In this document: positions 1 through 10,068 of the stretch, one piece after another
Position numbering within the stretch: the stretch's first letter is position 1
How the letters are laid out: each line of letters begins with the position of its first letter
Assembly (NCBI GenBank): GCA_000320545.1
Contig: ADNK01002270.1
Span: 1 to 30,185 of the forward strand
DNA: 30,185 bases
Direction: 5' to 3'
From: Bigelowiella natans CCMP2755
Taxonomy: Eukaryota > Cercozoa > Chlorarachniophyceae
The notes under the pieces: generated by a model
The model's input: only the letters and a program-made list of their open reading frames with translations
Told to the model about the DNA's origin: nothing
Databases searched by the model: none
Translations under genes and position numbers: made by a program

Positions 1-269
1 GTTGAAGGGGGGAGGGGGGGGGAGCGGGGATAGAACACAAATAGGACGTCAAACCGAGGACATTCAGAGAGATGAGAGCGACGTCTCTCCCCCCCCCCAT
101 AATTCAGCAGGTGAAATATGAAACATTGCCCATTATATAGCGTGACAGACACCGCAACTTGGCTGAGGCAAAAACACCCCGAGAAGGGGGGGGGGGACAC
201 TAGAGAACATAACACTCTTTGACCCTGTGAGCTTTCCTATCGTTTGACGATCAGGCCGTTTGGCCACGC

Positions 270-275
<6 letters not shown>

Positions 276-306
<31 letters not shown>
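276..306. repeat. (TC)n microsatellite
   Basis: About 15 TC units just downstream (sense) of the exon ending at 338. Confidence 0.95.
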
Positions 307-310
<4 letters not shown>

Positions 311-337
311 CTCTCCCTCCGTGTAACACCCTCCTAC

Positions 338-481
338 CTCGTCGATGCTGGGACCTTCCCTAGATCGTAATCATCCCTGGCCTTGCTCGCCCCCCCCCTT
401 GTGCGGCCGACACTTGCGGATTTCGCTGCCGGAGCTGAAGCGATGGATGGGGTGAGATGGTGGATTGTCGGTTGCATGTAT

Positions 482-519
<38 letters not shown>

Positions 520-750
520 AGAGACCTGTCTTTGAGGCTGCTGCACCTGCTGATGGTGATTTTTTGCGTGGGATAAACTTGCTCTTTTCCGACGATTTAG
601 CCGACGACCCGGTCTTGGCAGTGTTGATGCCGTTTCTTGCCTGGAAAGGGGGGGGGAAGGGGGGTTAGTGCTATTGGCGCGTTTGACTAGTTGCCCCAAG
701 CAAACGGCGTATTCGAGCAAATCTCCCAAACTTAAGCTAATGTGTGTGTG

Positions 751-792
<42 letters not shown>

Positions 793-1150
793 TATGAAAA
801 AAGTTAAAGACAGGTTTAAAGGTGCGACGACTGGTCTACACGTTCGAGTGTAGTAAATGTGCTGCAAAGAGGTGGATGAGCGCATATTCGCATGTTCAGA
901 AGTAGGAATCTTCTGCCAGTCTCTCCCAGCCCCACCTTAGCTCTTTGCTGCTTGTTGACCGCATGGTGGAATCCCTGGCGAGGCATCGGCGCGCAACACA
1001 TGCAACACATGGAACAGCAGAAACAAGGCCGCAAATCACAACTCACACGGTGGTAATAATAGTAAATGCACACGGGGGGAGAGCTAGCGAGGGAGACGGA
1101 GAGAAAGAGGAGAGAGATCATATACCTGAGAATCCTGCAACTCACACGCA

Positions 1151-1191
<41 letters not shown>

Positions 1192-1739
1192 TCATTTACC
1201 ACGTGCGCAGAGATTGAACCGACCTTGGAGCTGTCCTTCATCGGGGCTGCAAAGTCCTCCGTGATCTTCTTCGCTGTGCGTGATACTTTCGGCTTTGCCG
1301 CTCTTGAGCCACCCGCCACTCCGACCGGCCCATCGTTCAGATGCGACGAATCGATGATCTCCGCATTATCCGAGCTTCCAAATAGCCAGTCGAAGGCCTG
1401 GGAAGAGGGGGGAGGAGGGGGGGGGGGAGAATGGAATTTATATTTAGGACGAAGCAGCAGCAGCATGATTATTTAGGTTTCATGAACCACGCGTTATAAA
1501 GGCACGATGGAAGGTGAAATAAGCAATGTGACAGTAGCCTTGGTGGTGTGTAAGAAATCGAAATATATAGGCTCTCATCTACCTCGTGAAGGCCTTTTTG
1601 GGAGTGCAGAATCCTCATCAACTCTCCGCCGGCAAGATTCCCTGCATCGTAGCCTGCTTTGAGCGTGTTCAGGACTTTTGCGTGCTTCTTGACCTGTTTT
1701 GGGAGTTTCAAGAATATACTTTAAAGCTATATATCTATT

Positions 1740-1783
<44 letters not shown>

Positions 1784-2341
1784 CTCTAAATATGTATTAT
1801 ATATTCTGTACGTGTACATAATATTATGAATTAAAAAAAGATAAACAATATGCGTAGATTTAGTACTATGCTTCCGCAGCCAAACCTCTAACTCGCAACA
1901 CTGTATAGCTTCGAGTCGCAAATCATAAATTATATATCAATTATGCACACACACACACACACACACACACATGCACTGACTGACTGCATATATCACACAC
2001 AAAAACATGTAGGCAGTAAATCATAAATGGAGGAAAAACCAAAGACCTCAAGAATAGCATCGACTTCATGATACATCTAAAAGCAAAGGGGCAGGGGGGG
2101 GGAGGGAAGGGGGAGGAGGGGGAAAATGCACAAATGTTATTTGGCCAATTTGTATTGTCACAGACATCGTCGCTATCGCAGTGTACCCCCTTCCCCCTCC
2201 CCCCTCCCCTCTCCCCCCCCCCCTCATCTGCCCTCGAGCTAACCATGTACAGTAGACGCTCCTTAAGCTTCTCATCTCCAAGTGCACGTGCATCGACGTC
2301 TATAATGCCCTGAAAGTATATCAACAAAAGTTATATGATTG

Positions 2342-2379
<38 letters not shown>

Positions 2380-2906
2380 ATGTATATTTCAAGTATATTT
2401 GACTCAATTATCTATATGATACATTTGCTTTCCTCCTACGCATGCATATGCATAATAGCGCGGTAAACAACCGAGTCCTTGAGCAGCTTCGAGAGCGTAT
2501 TCCACCTCCTCCTCCCTGCGGCTAAGAGGGGTACAAAAAGGGGGTTGGGGTGGGGGTGGTTGAACCACGCGAAAAGACTGTGCAAAATAGCCATTCTTTC
2601 TCATCAATCAACGGACAAGCTTCCTTCCTCGAAAAGGGATTGGGAATGAATGCGTAGTTCCTGCCCCGTACCTCACCCAAACACCTCGAAATACACTGCA
2701 ATATCTCCCCCCCCCCCGCCCCCCCTCTCCCTCTCTCTCCCTCCCTGACCTGCGAAAGCTTCTGGATCTTTGACGTTGGCACCTGGTGAGGATGTGTGGG
2801 TATTCGTTAGAATCGCAGATCATTAACCGCTCATTTGCAGAGCCTCGTCAGGTTTCAATCTCATCGGGGTTGAAAGGGGGGGAGGAATCGAGGTTGGCGC
2901 TGTGCT

Positions 2907-2954
<48 letters not shown>

Positions 2955-2980
2955 GGAGGAATCGAGGTTGGCGCTGTGCT

Positions 2981-3013
<33 letters not shown>

Positions 3014-3511
3014 CTATATAATATATGATTTACAGACTATATTACAACATGCTTCAACCTCATGCACTTTAACAAAAACCAAAAAAACCTAAATAGCGCA
3101 TAGTCGCCATCGTTCTGCAAACGACTCGCACACGTTTCTACCACAACTGCTGCTACTGCTACTACTACTACTACTGCTACTTCTACTACTACCAAGAGTT
3201 TGCTTAAACTTGAAAAACTTCTCTGCGAATCCCTGAGGAAAGCTCACGTCCGTCGCAGCCTTCACACCCTCGAAAAACTTGGCAATTCTTGAAGATAAAT
3301 CGCTGAGTAAATGATGCATAGGAGTGGAGAAGATTGGGGAGGATTGAGGAGGAAAGGGGGGGCAAAGAGAGAGAGAGGGAGAGAGAGAAAGAGAGAGAGA
3401 ATGAGGATAAAATCAGAGAGACGATTACTAGATAAAGCGGGAAACATGTTCTTGAGAAAAACTATAAGACATGTGCGCAATTCGCATCGAATATGAATGT
3501 ATATCCGCAAT

Positions 3512-3550
<39 letters not shown>

Positions 3551-3893
3551 GATATATACTAATATATATGAATAATACCGTCCATGCGTCAGCCCGGCAG
3601 CTTTAGTCTTCTGCTGATTGATCATCGGTTGTATACGCATAATGCGGTTGTTGTTCGCAAAGCAGCAGCAAGCAGAATCTTAGTTGTGATAGCATTTTGA
3701 TAATGTATTGATTCTCCAAGTCAGGCGAAAATCAGGGGGGGGAAGGGGGGGGAATGAGCGCCAGAGAACGCACCTTGTTCTGATGGGCGGTGCCAGCGGC
3801 GAAGGACGGATTTGCGCCTCCTCCTGATTTGTAGTCTTTGTGCCCCCATTGGTCCTTCTTCAGGTTATTCATCTCCCACCTGACGATAGCCAT
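338..3893 (-). CDS. Unrecognised multi-exon gene, 3' end beyond the window
   Basis: I do not recognise this protein. The start is the ATG at 3893 (MAIVRWEMNNLKKDQW...). Exons in transcript order: 3893-3774, 3613-3579, 3302-3193, 2782-2750, 2521-2472, 2309-2244, 2076-2047, 1693-1583, 1397-1224, 640-526, 434-338. Each is bounded by AG and GT and the phases agree throughout, with one possible 15-nt exon near 1890 unresolved. The N-terminal half is helical and mixed-charge (RIAKFFEGVKAATDVSF, VKKHAKVLNTLKAGYDAG). From the exon starting AFDWLFGSSDN the protein becomes Ala/Lys/Ser-rich and probably disordered, with basic stretches such as RKKSPSAGAAASK. The last exon seen ends in phase 2 at a GTAGGA donor, so coding continues toward or past base 1; a weak acceptor lies near 168. 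Introns carry microsatellites and poly-C tracts. The agreement of phase across 11 exons is the main evidence that this is real. Confidence 0.7.
485..516. repeat. (TA)n microsatellite, intronic
   Basis: About 16 TA units in the intron between exons 640-526 and 434-338. Confidence 0.95.
741..795. repeat. (TG)n(TA)n microsatellite, intronic
   Basis: Five TG units followed by a long, slightly interrupted TA tract, in the intron between exons 1397-1224 and 640-526. Confidence 0.95.
1153..1185. repeat. (CT)n microsatellite, intronic
   Basis: About 16 CT units in the same intron as the 741-795 tract. Confidence 0.95.
1741..1787. repeat. (TA)n(TC)n microsatellite, intronic
   Basis: A long TA tract followed by four TC units, upstream (sense) of the exon at 1693-1583. 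Confidence 0.95.
1945..1971. repeat. (CA)n microsatellite, intronic
   Basis: About 13 CA units. Confidence 0.95.
2344..2375. repeat. (TA)n microsatellite, intronic
   Basis: About 16 TA units between exons 2521-2472 and 2309-2244. Confidence 0.95.
2876..3014. repeat. Tandem duplication of a 74-bp unit with (AT)n
   Basis: The segment GGGGGAGGAATCGAGGTTGG, continuing CGCTGTGCTATAC, occurs at about 2877-2910 and again at 2952-2984. Each copy is followed by an (AT)n tract (2911-2951 and 2985-3014). It lies in the intron between exons 3302-3193 and 2782-2750. Confidence 0.9.
3519..3544. repeat. (AT)n microsatellite, intronic
   Basis: About 13 AT units just downstream (sense) of the 35-nt exon 3613-3579. 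Confidence 0.95.
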
Positions 3894-4010
3894 TTTTATA
3901 AGTATATTGGTCTAGGTTATTACGACGAGGGAGTGTGTTCACCGCGGCACTGTATGCGCCATCACCGCATGTGTGGTGGTCGTTAGCTCAAGATACGGGT
4001 TTGTCCTTGA

Positions 4011-4032
4011 GCGCGTGCGCGCGCGCGCGCGC
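4011..4032. repeat. (GC)n tract
   Basis: Alternating G and C with a single T, 22 bases, about 120 bp upstream of the start codon at 3893. Such tracts can adopt Z-DNA; position near a promoter is suggestive only. Confidence 0.9.
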
Positions 4033-4192
4033 ATAAATGAGCGCTAGTACTTGACCAGAATGTATCATACACGATGATGAGCATCCACTAGTATATCTTC
4101 TTTTCTCTTACTGGTGTTCTTGCGGCATCCAAGCGGTGTTATCGACCGGAGCTTCTGGCACTAAATCATCCTATTTCATGATAGCACGTCGT

Positions 4193-4251
4193 TTTGATGA
4201 TGGCGATGATGGTGATGATGGTGATGATGGTGATGATGGGGATGATGATCC
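4193..4251. repeat. GATGATGGT-type trinucleotide/nonanucleotide repeat
   Basis: Repeats of GATGATGGT and close variants, in the spacer between the 4315 stop and the 3893 start. Confidence 0.9.
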
Positions 4252-4314
4252 ATGCTAGATACATGTTTGGATGGTGACGATGTTTATGATGGCGATGCTG
4301 CAGCATTTATCTTC

Positions 4315-4775
4315 CTATGATTCCCAGGCTGCTGCTGCTTGATCTACCTGTCCAAGCATTTGATTGACCTCGCCCAGCACCATCTTTGCTTCCACGGCTT
4401 CCCTGAAGGCATCATCGGAGAGAGGGGTTATGCAGGGCAGATATGGGAGGGGGGGGGGGGGATTGCAGTTGCAGCCGCGCACATAAAACTTGTCATAACA
4501 ATCAACTGAACCGAATACATTGAGAGAGAGATGTACCGTCGGAACGATGTACAAATAATTTGAGGGAATTGACAAAATTCATCGTTATCGATAAACGGTG
4601 TAGGAGAGGAGGAAGAGAGGAAGGGGAGGAGTGTGGGGACAAGGTGAGGCACTTACGCTTTTCGGTCTTCTAGAAAACGGACTACGGGTTGCATTAGCTC
4701 GCGAAGGTAACTATAGGAATAACAAGATATATAGCTCAGAACGACCGATGAACATGGCGAGTTTGCAATATATAC

Positions 4776-4812
<37 letters not shown>

Positions 4813-6399
4813 CATTTATACAGACACACACGTGTGTGTGTGTGCGTGTATTTGGCCTCACCTTTGAGCTTTGATAGCATCTGCAGAAGACAACTTCGCC
4901 TGAGAGGGAGAGGGAGGGTGTTTGGAATCAATGGGGGGAGGGGGGGGGGGCGGACACGGGAAAAACAGTATTAACTAACGATTTGAGGAGAGGAAGAGAT
5001 ACTTTAGTACCAAACATGGCAAAACTTCCTTACAAATTGATGGCCATTGATGGCCTCGGTGCCCCAATCCCCCCCCCCCCCCCTCCCCCTTTCCCCTTCG
5101 TCCTTAAACCCAGACCGGTAGGTACGCACCTGTAAGAACCCTAGCAAAGAGCGCTGCGATTTCATCAGTGATTTTTCCAAGGGGTCCCCCATATCCTGGG
5201 ACGGTTTTTGTGGGTTTGCAAAATGAATACCAAAGGGCGAAAAAAAAAATTATCCCTTCCCCCCCCTGTAATCGTTATCTCCCATCATCATCATCATCAT
5301 CGTTACCTCCTCTGCAGCCTCACGACGCAGGAAGTCCTCGAGCGTAAGCCCAATCTCCATCACCCTCTCCAAAGCTAACTCCTCCATTTCATCGGCCTGC
5401 AACAACGTGTAAGAAAACGGGGGAGCGGAGGGGGAGGGGGCGGAGATACAGGATATAAGGTTCTTCTTATGCTACGCAGCGATTTGATAAAATAGGTATT
5501 TAGAGTCTCTTGAGATCAAGTCATAGCCTCAAAATTATTCCAAAGACAAAGGTTTCTCGTTCTTAATAAACAGGCAGCTTAAGAAGGAGCAAGAGTGACA
5601 TCTTTGCGTGCCCTTCCTTGTTTTTTATTAAAAAATGGTGCTCGGTCGGTTGCATTAGTTGTGGTATGCCTGCATTCCTTTTTTACCGCACCTGCTCGAG
5701 GGCGCCGACATAGTTCTTATTCTTGATTTGAAGCTCAAAGTTTCTCATTACGAATCTGACATGTGTGATAATGGTGATTGAGGACAATTGAACTGTGTAC
5801 GGGAAAAATATGACGTAAGGACATCTCTAGCCCCCCCCCCTCCCCCCCCCACTCCCCCTATCTCATCATTTTTCTCCTTTCTTTCTTCCTTTTTGTCTCC
5901 CACTTGCAATCTTAATATTGATTTGGCCATGCCCCTTAAGTTTACTTATGCTTGTTTGATTCTTGTTTTGCGCTCCTTAACTTACCCAATAGCAAAGCAC
6001 ATTAAGACGGCAGCAATAATCCAGAGGCCTAGAGATGCAAAAGAGTGTGTCAAGGAATTGTGCTGCTGCAAAGATTCACCTTAAATTTCAGGCGCGAGGC
6101 ATTACCGTAGGTCATAGTGTTCGAGTCCACGATGTATGCCACATCCTTATCACCACCTCCAACCTGCATGCAGCAACCAACACATAGACGAAAAACGTGC
6201 CGGGGGAGCGATAAATCAGTAAAGCCAAGGTTTCAACGAATATGGCAATATATTTCCGAGGGTTCTTGTAGAGAAAGCAAAGGTGCGGCGAAGAGAAGGC
6301 GTATAACACACGGTGTGGCAATCGCTCAACCTTCGTCTTCTTGATCCCAAGAGACTTTGCAATGTCCCCCACTGCCAAGCTGATTCGACCACACGGCAT
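4315..6399 (-). CDS. Unrecognised helical-protein gene, 8 or more exons
   Basis: I do not recognise the family. Exons in transcript order: 6399-6331 (MPCGRISLAVGDIAKSLG...), 6163-6080 (VGGGDKDVAYIVDSNTMTYG...), 5755-5692 (FVMRNFELQIKNKNYVG...), 5396-5307 (ADEMEELALERVMEIGLTLE...), 5195-5130, 4899-4862, 4710-4657 (YLRELMQPVVRFLEDRK), 4402-4315, ending at TAG. From 5755 to the stop all phases close. The join from 6080 to 5755 does not. One fix uses a donor inside exon 2 (TACG then GTAATG) and an upstream acceptor ending TACACAG near 5790. The product is rich in Glu, Leu and Met and strongly helical; a BAR-like or other coiled-coil fold is possible but no diagnostic motif is visible. The transcript may begin upstream with the candidate exon at 6789-6589. 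Confidence 0.62.
4778..4848. repeat. (TA)n and (GT)n microsatellites, intronic
   Basis: A TA tract (4778-4810), then a short GT tract (about 4830-4848), between exons 4899-4862 and 4710-4657. Confidence 0.9.
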
Positions 6400-6588
6400 A
6401 TAATCATCAGTGCAGTCTTCTACTTCGGGTTAACGTTGTTTAGTAACAAAATATTGTGATTCGTCATATTTTTTCATTTGCTGGAATGGGGGGGGGTACT
6501 TCGCCATTGTGATTCGGAATTGCGGAGGATTCCGATTCTTCTCGTAAATTTAGAAATTTGTATTAGGATATTCTCGGCTTACAGATCT

Positions 6589-6789
6589 TTACTTATCGTC
6601 GTTCGGAATAAAAGAACCCAGAGAATTCTCTGGGTTCGAATCGTACATGCTAGAACTAGAAGTACCGTGAAATATCTGAATAATGTTGTTCCAAATTCTG
6701 TCGGAGGAATGCACGGCCAGCGAAAACTTATGGCTGTCGTCATCATAGATTTCCGCCGTCTGCGGCTTAGGAAGGCTTCTATGCGCCAT
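6589..6789 (-). CDS. Candidate first exon upstream of the 6.4-4.3 kb gene
   Basis: A 66-codon reading frame starts at an ATG in good context (CCAAAATGG) and begins MAHRSLPKPQTAEIYDDDS. It is Ser/Asp-rich and looks more like protein than the overlapping plus-strand frame. A GT donor at CTCTGG|GTTCTT would leave phase 1. That matches an acceptor just before the frame CTDDYMPCGRISL at about 6410, making this the N-terminal exon of the gene ending at 4315. It also contains a perfect 24-bp palindrome (6614-6637), so its coding status is uncertain. It sits head to head with the SUMO gene, with about 415 bp between start codons. Confidence 0.3.
   Translation of the reverse strand: MAHRSLPKPQTAEIYDDDSHKFSLAVHSSDRIWNNIIQIFHGTSSSSMYDSNPENSLGSFIPNDDK
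6614..6637. repeat. Perfect 24-bp palindrome centred on GAATTC
   Basis: Bases 6614-6637 read GAACCCAGAGAA followed by its exact reverse complement, with no spacer. It lies in the candidate minus-strand exon upstream of SUMO. It could be a binding site for a dimeric factor or chance; no second copy was noticed in the window. Confidence 0.85.
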
Positions 6790-7204
6790 TTTGGAAAGAA
6801 ATGCACTAGATTTTATGCGAATATTGCTTTTCTAAATCGTTCTACAGTTGAAATCCTAGTTCATTTTATCTTAACGACAAATCGAGATGGGAAATATCAC
6901 TTCTTTTTGATGGTAGCGTTCAGATCTGAAATATTCTTGCGAACTTCGATGTACATAGAATTCCTTTCGAATAGAATCACGGGGATTTATTGTTTCATCG
7001 AGAGAGGTAATCATATTTTAAGGGAAAAAGGAAGCCGTACACGAATTTGTTGCTAAGAGCTGGGAAGAGATATTCATCATTTCAATTGACGCTTTTCATA
7101 TTGTTACTATTTTACCCTTGTCGCGCAAATAAAAAAGGCCTGGGATGCAGCCCTTCACGGGTGCTCCCGCCAAAACCGCACACTTGAACACGCAAACGCA
7201 AACC

Positions 7205-7652
7205 ATGGAGGAAACAAAGGTTGTCATTTCCAATGTGAATAGCGAAATGCGGCGCATGGCCTGGTTCCAGATTAGAAAATAAGGATGCTTCCATCTTTCG
7301 ATTCATCCTCTTAATTCTTCTTATTTCACAGGATCAAAAGCCCAATGAGCACCTTAACCTTAAAGTGAAGTCCCAAGATGGAAACGAGGTCTTCTTCAAG
7401 GTGAAGAAAACAACCCCATTCAAGAGGCTGATGGAAGCATACTGCCAAAAAGTCGGAGCGGAAAAATCTTCAGTTCGATTTCTCTTCGACGGAGATCGCA
7501 TTAGTGGCGACCAGACTCCTGCCGATGTAAGCTGATTCATATTTCTCCCACTTACTCCAAGCTCACGTTTTGAATTCCTTTCCTTTTAGCTTGACATGCA
7601 GGACGAGGATGAGATCGATGCTATGGTGCAGCAGACGGGTGGGAGCTGGTAA
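7205..7652 (+). CDS. SUMO: SUMO (small ubiquitin-like modifier), complete
   Basis: SUMO is joined through its C-terminal glycine to lysines of target proteins by the E1/Ubc9 pathway, acting mainly in the nucleus. Three exons: 7205-7219 (MEETK), 7332-7526 and 7590-7652, all in phase 0 with GT-AG borders, giving 90 residues. The beta-grasp core is plain: LNLKVKSQDGNEVFFKVKKT, then an MEAYCQKVG helix and SVRFLFDGDRI, the counterpart of LRFLFEGQRI in animal SUMO. The end is QQTGG followed by Ser-Trp; a SENP/Ulp protease would cut after GG to expose the active glycine. The N-terminal tail is short (about 12 residues before the first strand) and has no hydrophobic-Lys-x-Glu site, so chains built through the classical tail lysine look unlikely. 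The ATG sits in a good context (ACCATGG). Confidence 0.95.
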
Positions 7653-9970
7653 AAACCACTTCCCAGTTGACGAGAGTATGAATCTTGATTTTAGTCTCCA
7701 GTTGCGATGAAACTTCTCACAGTAGTACTCAAATAACTAAATAACTAAGTAGTGCTAGAAGTATGTTTTTGTGGCATGATGTCGAAAATTTAAAGATTTA
7801 TTATAACCATGTTAGATGAAGATAGCGATGATATTTTTTGAACATGCGGCTTGCTGCGTGATGAGACACGGGTGAAAATGAACGGGGTGCAAAGGGAAAG
7901 ATCACTGGCAAGTCAACGTGGAATGCAACACAATTCGAGAGTTTGTGCACAATCTAACTCCAGTTACACAAGCTGAAAAGCCATGCACTGCTACACTGTC
8001 TCGCTACGACGTGTTCTGAGCAGAATGTCCAGATCTTCCGCCCCATCTAGCCATATTGAATGTCTATCATCCACACCTCTAGACCTTACACTGCTAAGCT
8101 AGCACAGGCTAGCAGTATAGCAGGCAGGGATGCATGTGGACAACACGACAACTATCATCTTGCATGTGCACCATGTCGGCTCCACAAACAGCACTAGCTA
8201 GCTAGAGCACGACGACCAATGATGACGGCCTAAACGGCTCTAGCAGAGCTGAAGAGCGCTAGCTAGGTTGCTAGTAGGGCGCTGTGCTGGTGCAAATGTG
8301 GCATCCAATGACCCCCTCTAGCTAGCCCTTGATGATTTGTGCAAAAATCCCATTGCATTGTTGCCACGCTGCACCAGTCTAGCACAAATCCGTTGAACCT
8401 GCTGGCCTGTGACGAGTGGCATGACCTCTCAATGCGAGAGCATTTTTTGCATTTTGGTGCTGAAATTCTAGCAATTTTTGCGTTTTTTCGTGCTGAAATT
8501 TTGCAAGTGCATGAAGCTAGTGTGCTCACACCCTCATGAGCTTGCAAGACTTGTGGCACAGCACGTGCAATTGCGCTAGCTGTTTCAGAAGTGGTGAGCA
8601 TTTTCCGCTGGTGGGCGTTGAAAAACGAGGTTTTGAAGCTGGCATTCAAAAACAAAATCAAAATTGAACTTCAAACAGGCTCCATTGTGCTTCCAATGTC
8701 CAATTGCAGCGATTGAGCGCGTCAGGCCGCGCGCGCAAAGCATGGTTTGTGCAAAACCCAGTCGTTGCAGGGTTTGACGGAGTTGTGAGCAGTGCAGAGC
8801 GTGACGCGAGACACGCAATCGTGTTTGCTTCAACAAATCTAGAAATGCTTGTCATCTGCAGGTCACGCTAGCACATGCCTGCATGCTAGATGCAGGCTGC
8901 AATCTGGTGATGTCCGCACATTGCGCATGTGTGCATGCGATGCGGTCCAGCTTGCTGGCTCTGGAGCTAGCTAGCTAGCGGTGCACTGTGGCAATCACAC
9001 CTGCAAGGCATGCCACAGCTGCTAGACAGCCCTAGACCAGTGCTAGCTAGCTAGAGTGCAGCCGCATCGCATTCTGGCATGTCCAGACGTCACGATCGTG
9101 ACGCTTCTAGGCTTGCTAGCTTGGCAAAAAAAAATGGTTTCTCCATGTTTCCAATTTTTCCAATGTTGAATTTGACCTAGCTCCAGAGCTAGCTCTGAGC
9201 CAACTGCAGCGCGTCTTTTGTCTGGCTGTGTCTGTTGTGCAGAAGCAGCCCCATTGCGCGCACATGCAAACTAGCTAGCTAGACAGTGCCAGAGTGCAAT
9301 GCGTCAACTGCACAGCAGTGCACTTGACTAGATAACTGGATGAGACGGATGTGATCAATGCATGAATGAATCAAATTTGTTCAATGATCATCCTCATGCG
9401 CGGTGCACGTGCTAGCATCTGTGTCATGTTTCTAGGCGTCCATGTGTGTCCATCTCCAGATCTAGCCAAGCTAGCAAGCGCTCAAGTGCTGTCAAAAATT
9501 GTTGCGCAATGATCGCAGAATGAGGCAGCGTTTGAGCCATTTTTGCTCTCGTGCATGCACCACAAACTCACAGCCGCAGCGGCCAACTAGCCAACTCTGG
9601 AACTCAGCAATGCGCGCATCCCGAAAACATTTTCTAGAAATGGCGCGTTGAGAACATGTTTTGCGAGCAAAGTGTGTGCATGCAAGGGTTGAAGCGTTTG
9701 TTCAGTGGTCGTAGAAGTGATGGCAGCAGTGTTGGTGACAGTGACAACAGTGGAGCAGTGAGCAAGGGATGAAGAGGAGTTGTGGTGGCACTGAGCAGTG
9801 AGAAACAGGACTGGAAAGGTGAATGATTTGTCATTAGTTGCGCCGAACAACTCGCAGAGTTTGATGAGATGTTGGTTGGAGCATGGTGGTGGCAGCATGT
9901 TGCATTGCTGATCATTGACATGATGACAACGAACAATTTTCTTTTCAATGCAAAATTGTCATGATGTCTA
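7653..9970. other. Gene-free DNA, from about 7.86 kb rich in CTAG and TGCA
   Basis: No convincing gene was found. The first 200 bases are ordinary SUMO 3' flank. From about 7860 the DNA is crowded with CTAG, GCTAGC and TGCA/GCATGC words, often in clusters such as GCTAGCTAGC (for example near 8195, 8965, 9045, 9270). ORFs here are short and their Cys/His/Ala-rich composition follows from the words. A near-duplicate of about 30 bases built on GTGCTGAAATT occurs at about 8446-8510. Confidence 0.6.
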
Positions 9971-10068
9971 GACATGCCACACATGCCAACAACCATTTGC
10001 GTGCTGTGGAAGTTGAAGTGCGCGTCGATTGATGCAATGGAAAGATGTGACATTGAACAGGTGCAATT

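Noticed and set aside
334-885. Minus-strand ORF of 183 codons with Tyr-Ile runs
   Set aside because: The frame reads through a (TA)n microsatellite as Tyr-Ile repeats. Only the parts at 434-338 and 640-526 are exons, and they are joined in different frames.
6630-6645. T-loop-like GGTTCGAATC, possible tRNA
   Set aside because: The flanking bases do not form a T stem and no acceptor stem or anticodon arm is present. It is part of the palindrome arm.
6478-7056. Plus-strand ORF of 192 codons upstream of SUMO
   Set aside because: Its composition is Arg/Ile/Phe-rich with no domain, it crosses the palindrome, and the minus-strand frame (MAHRSLPKPQ...) looks better. I could not rule it out fully.
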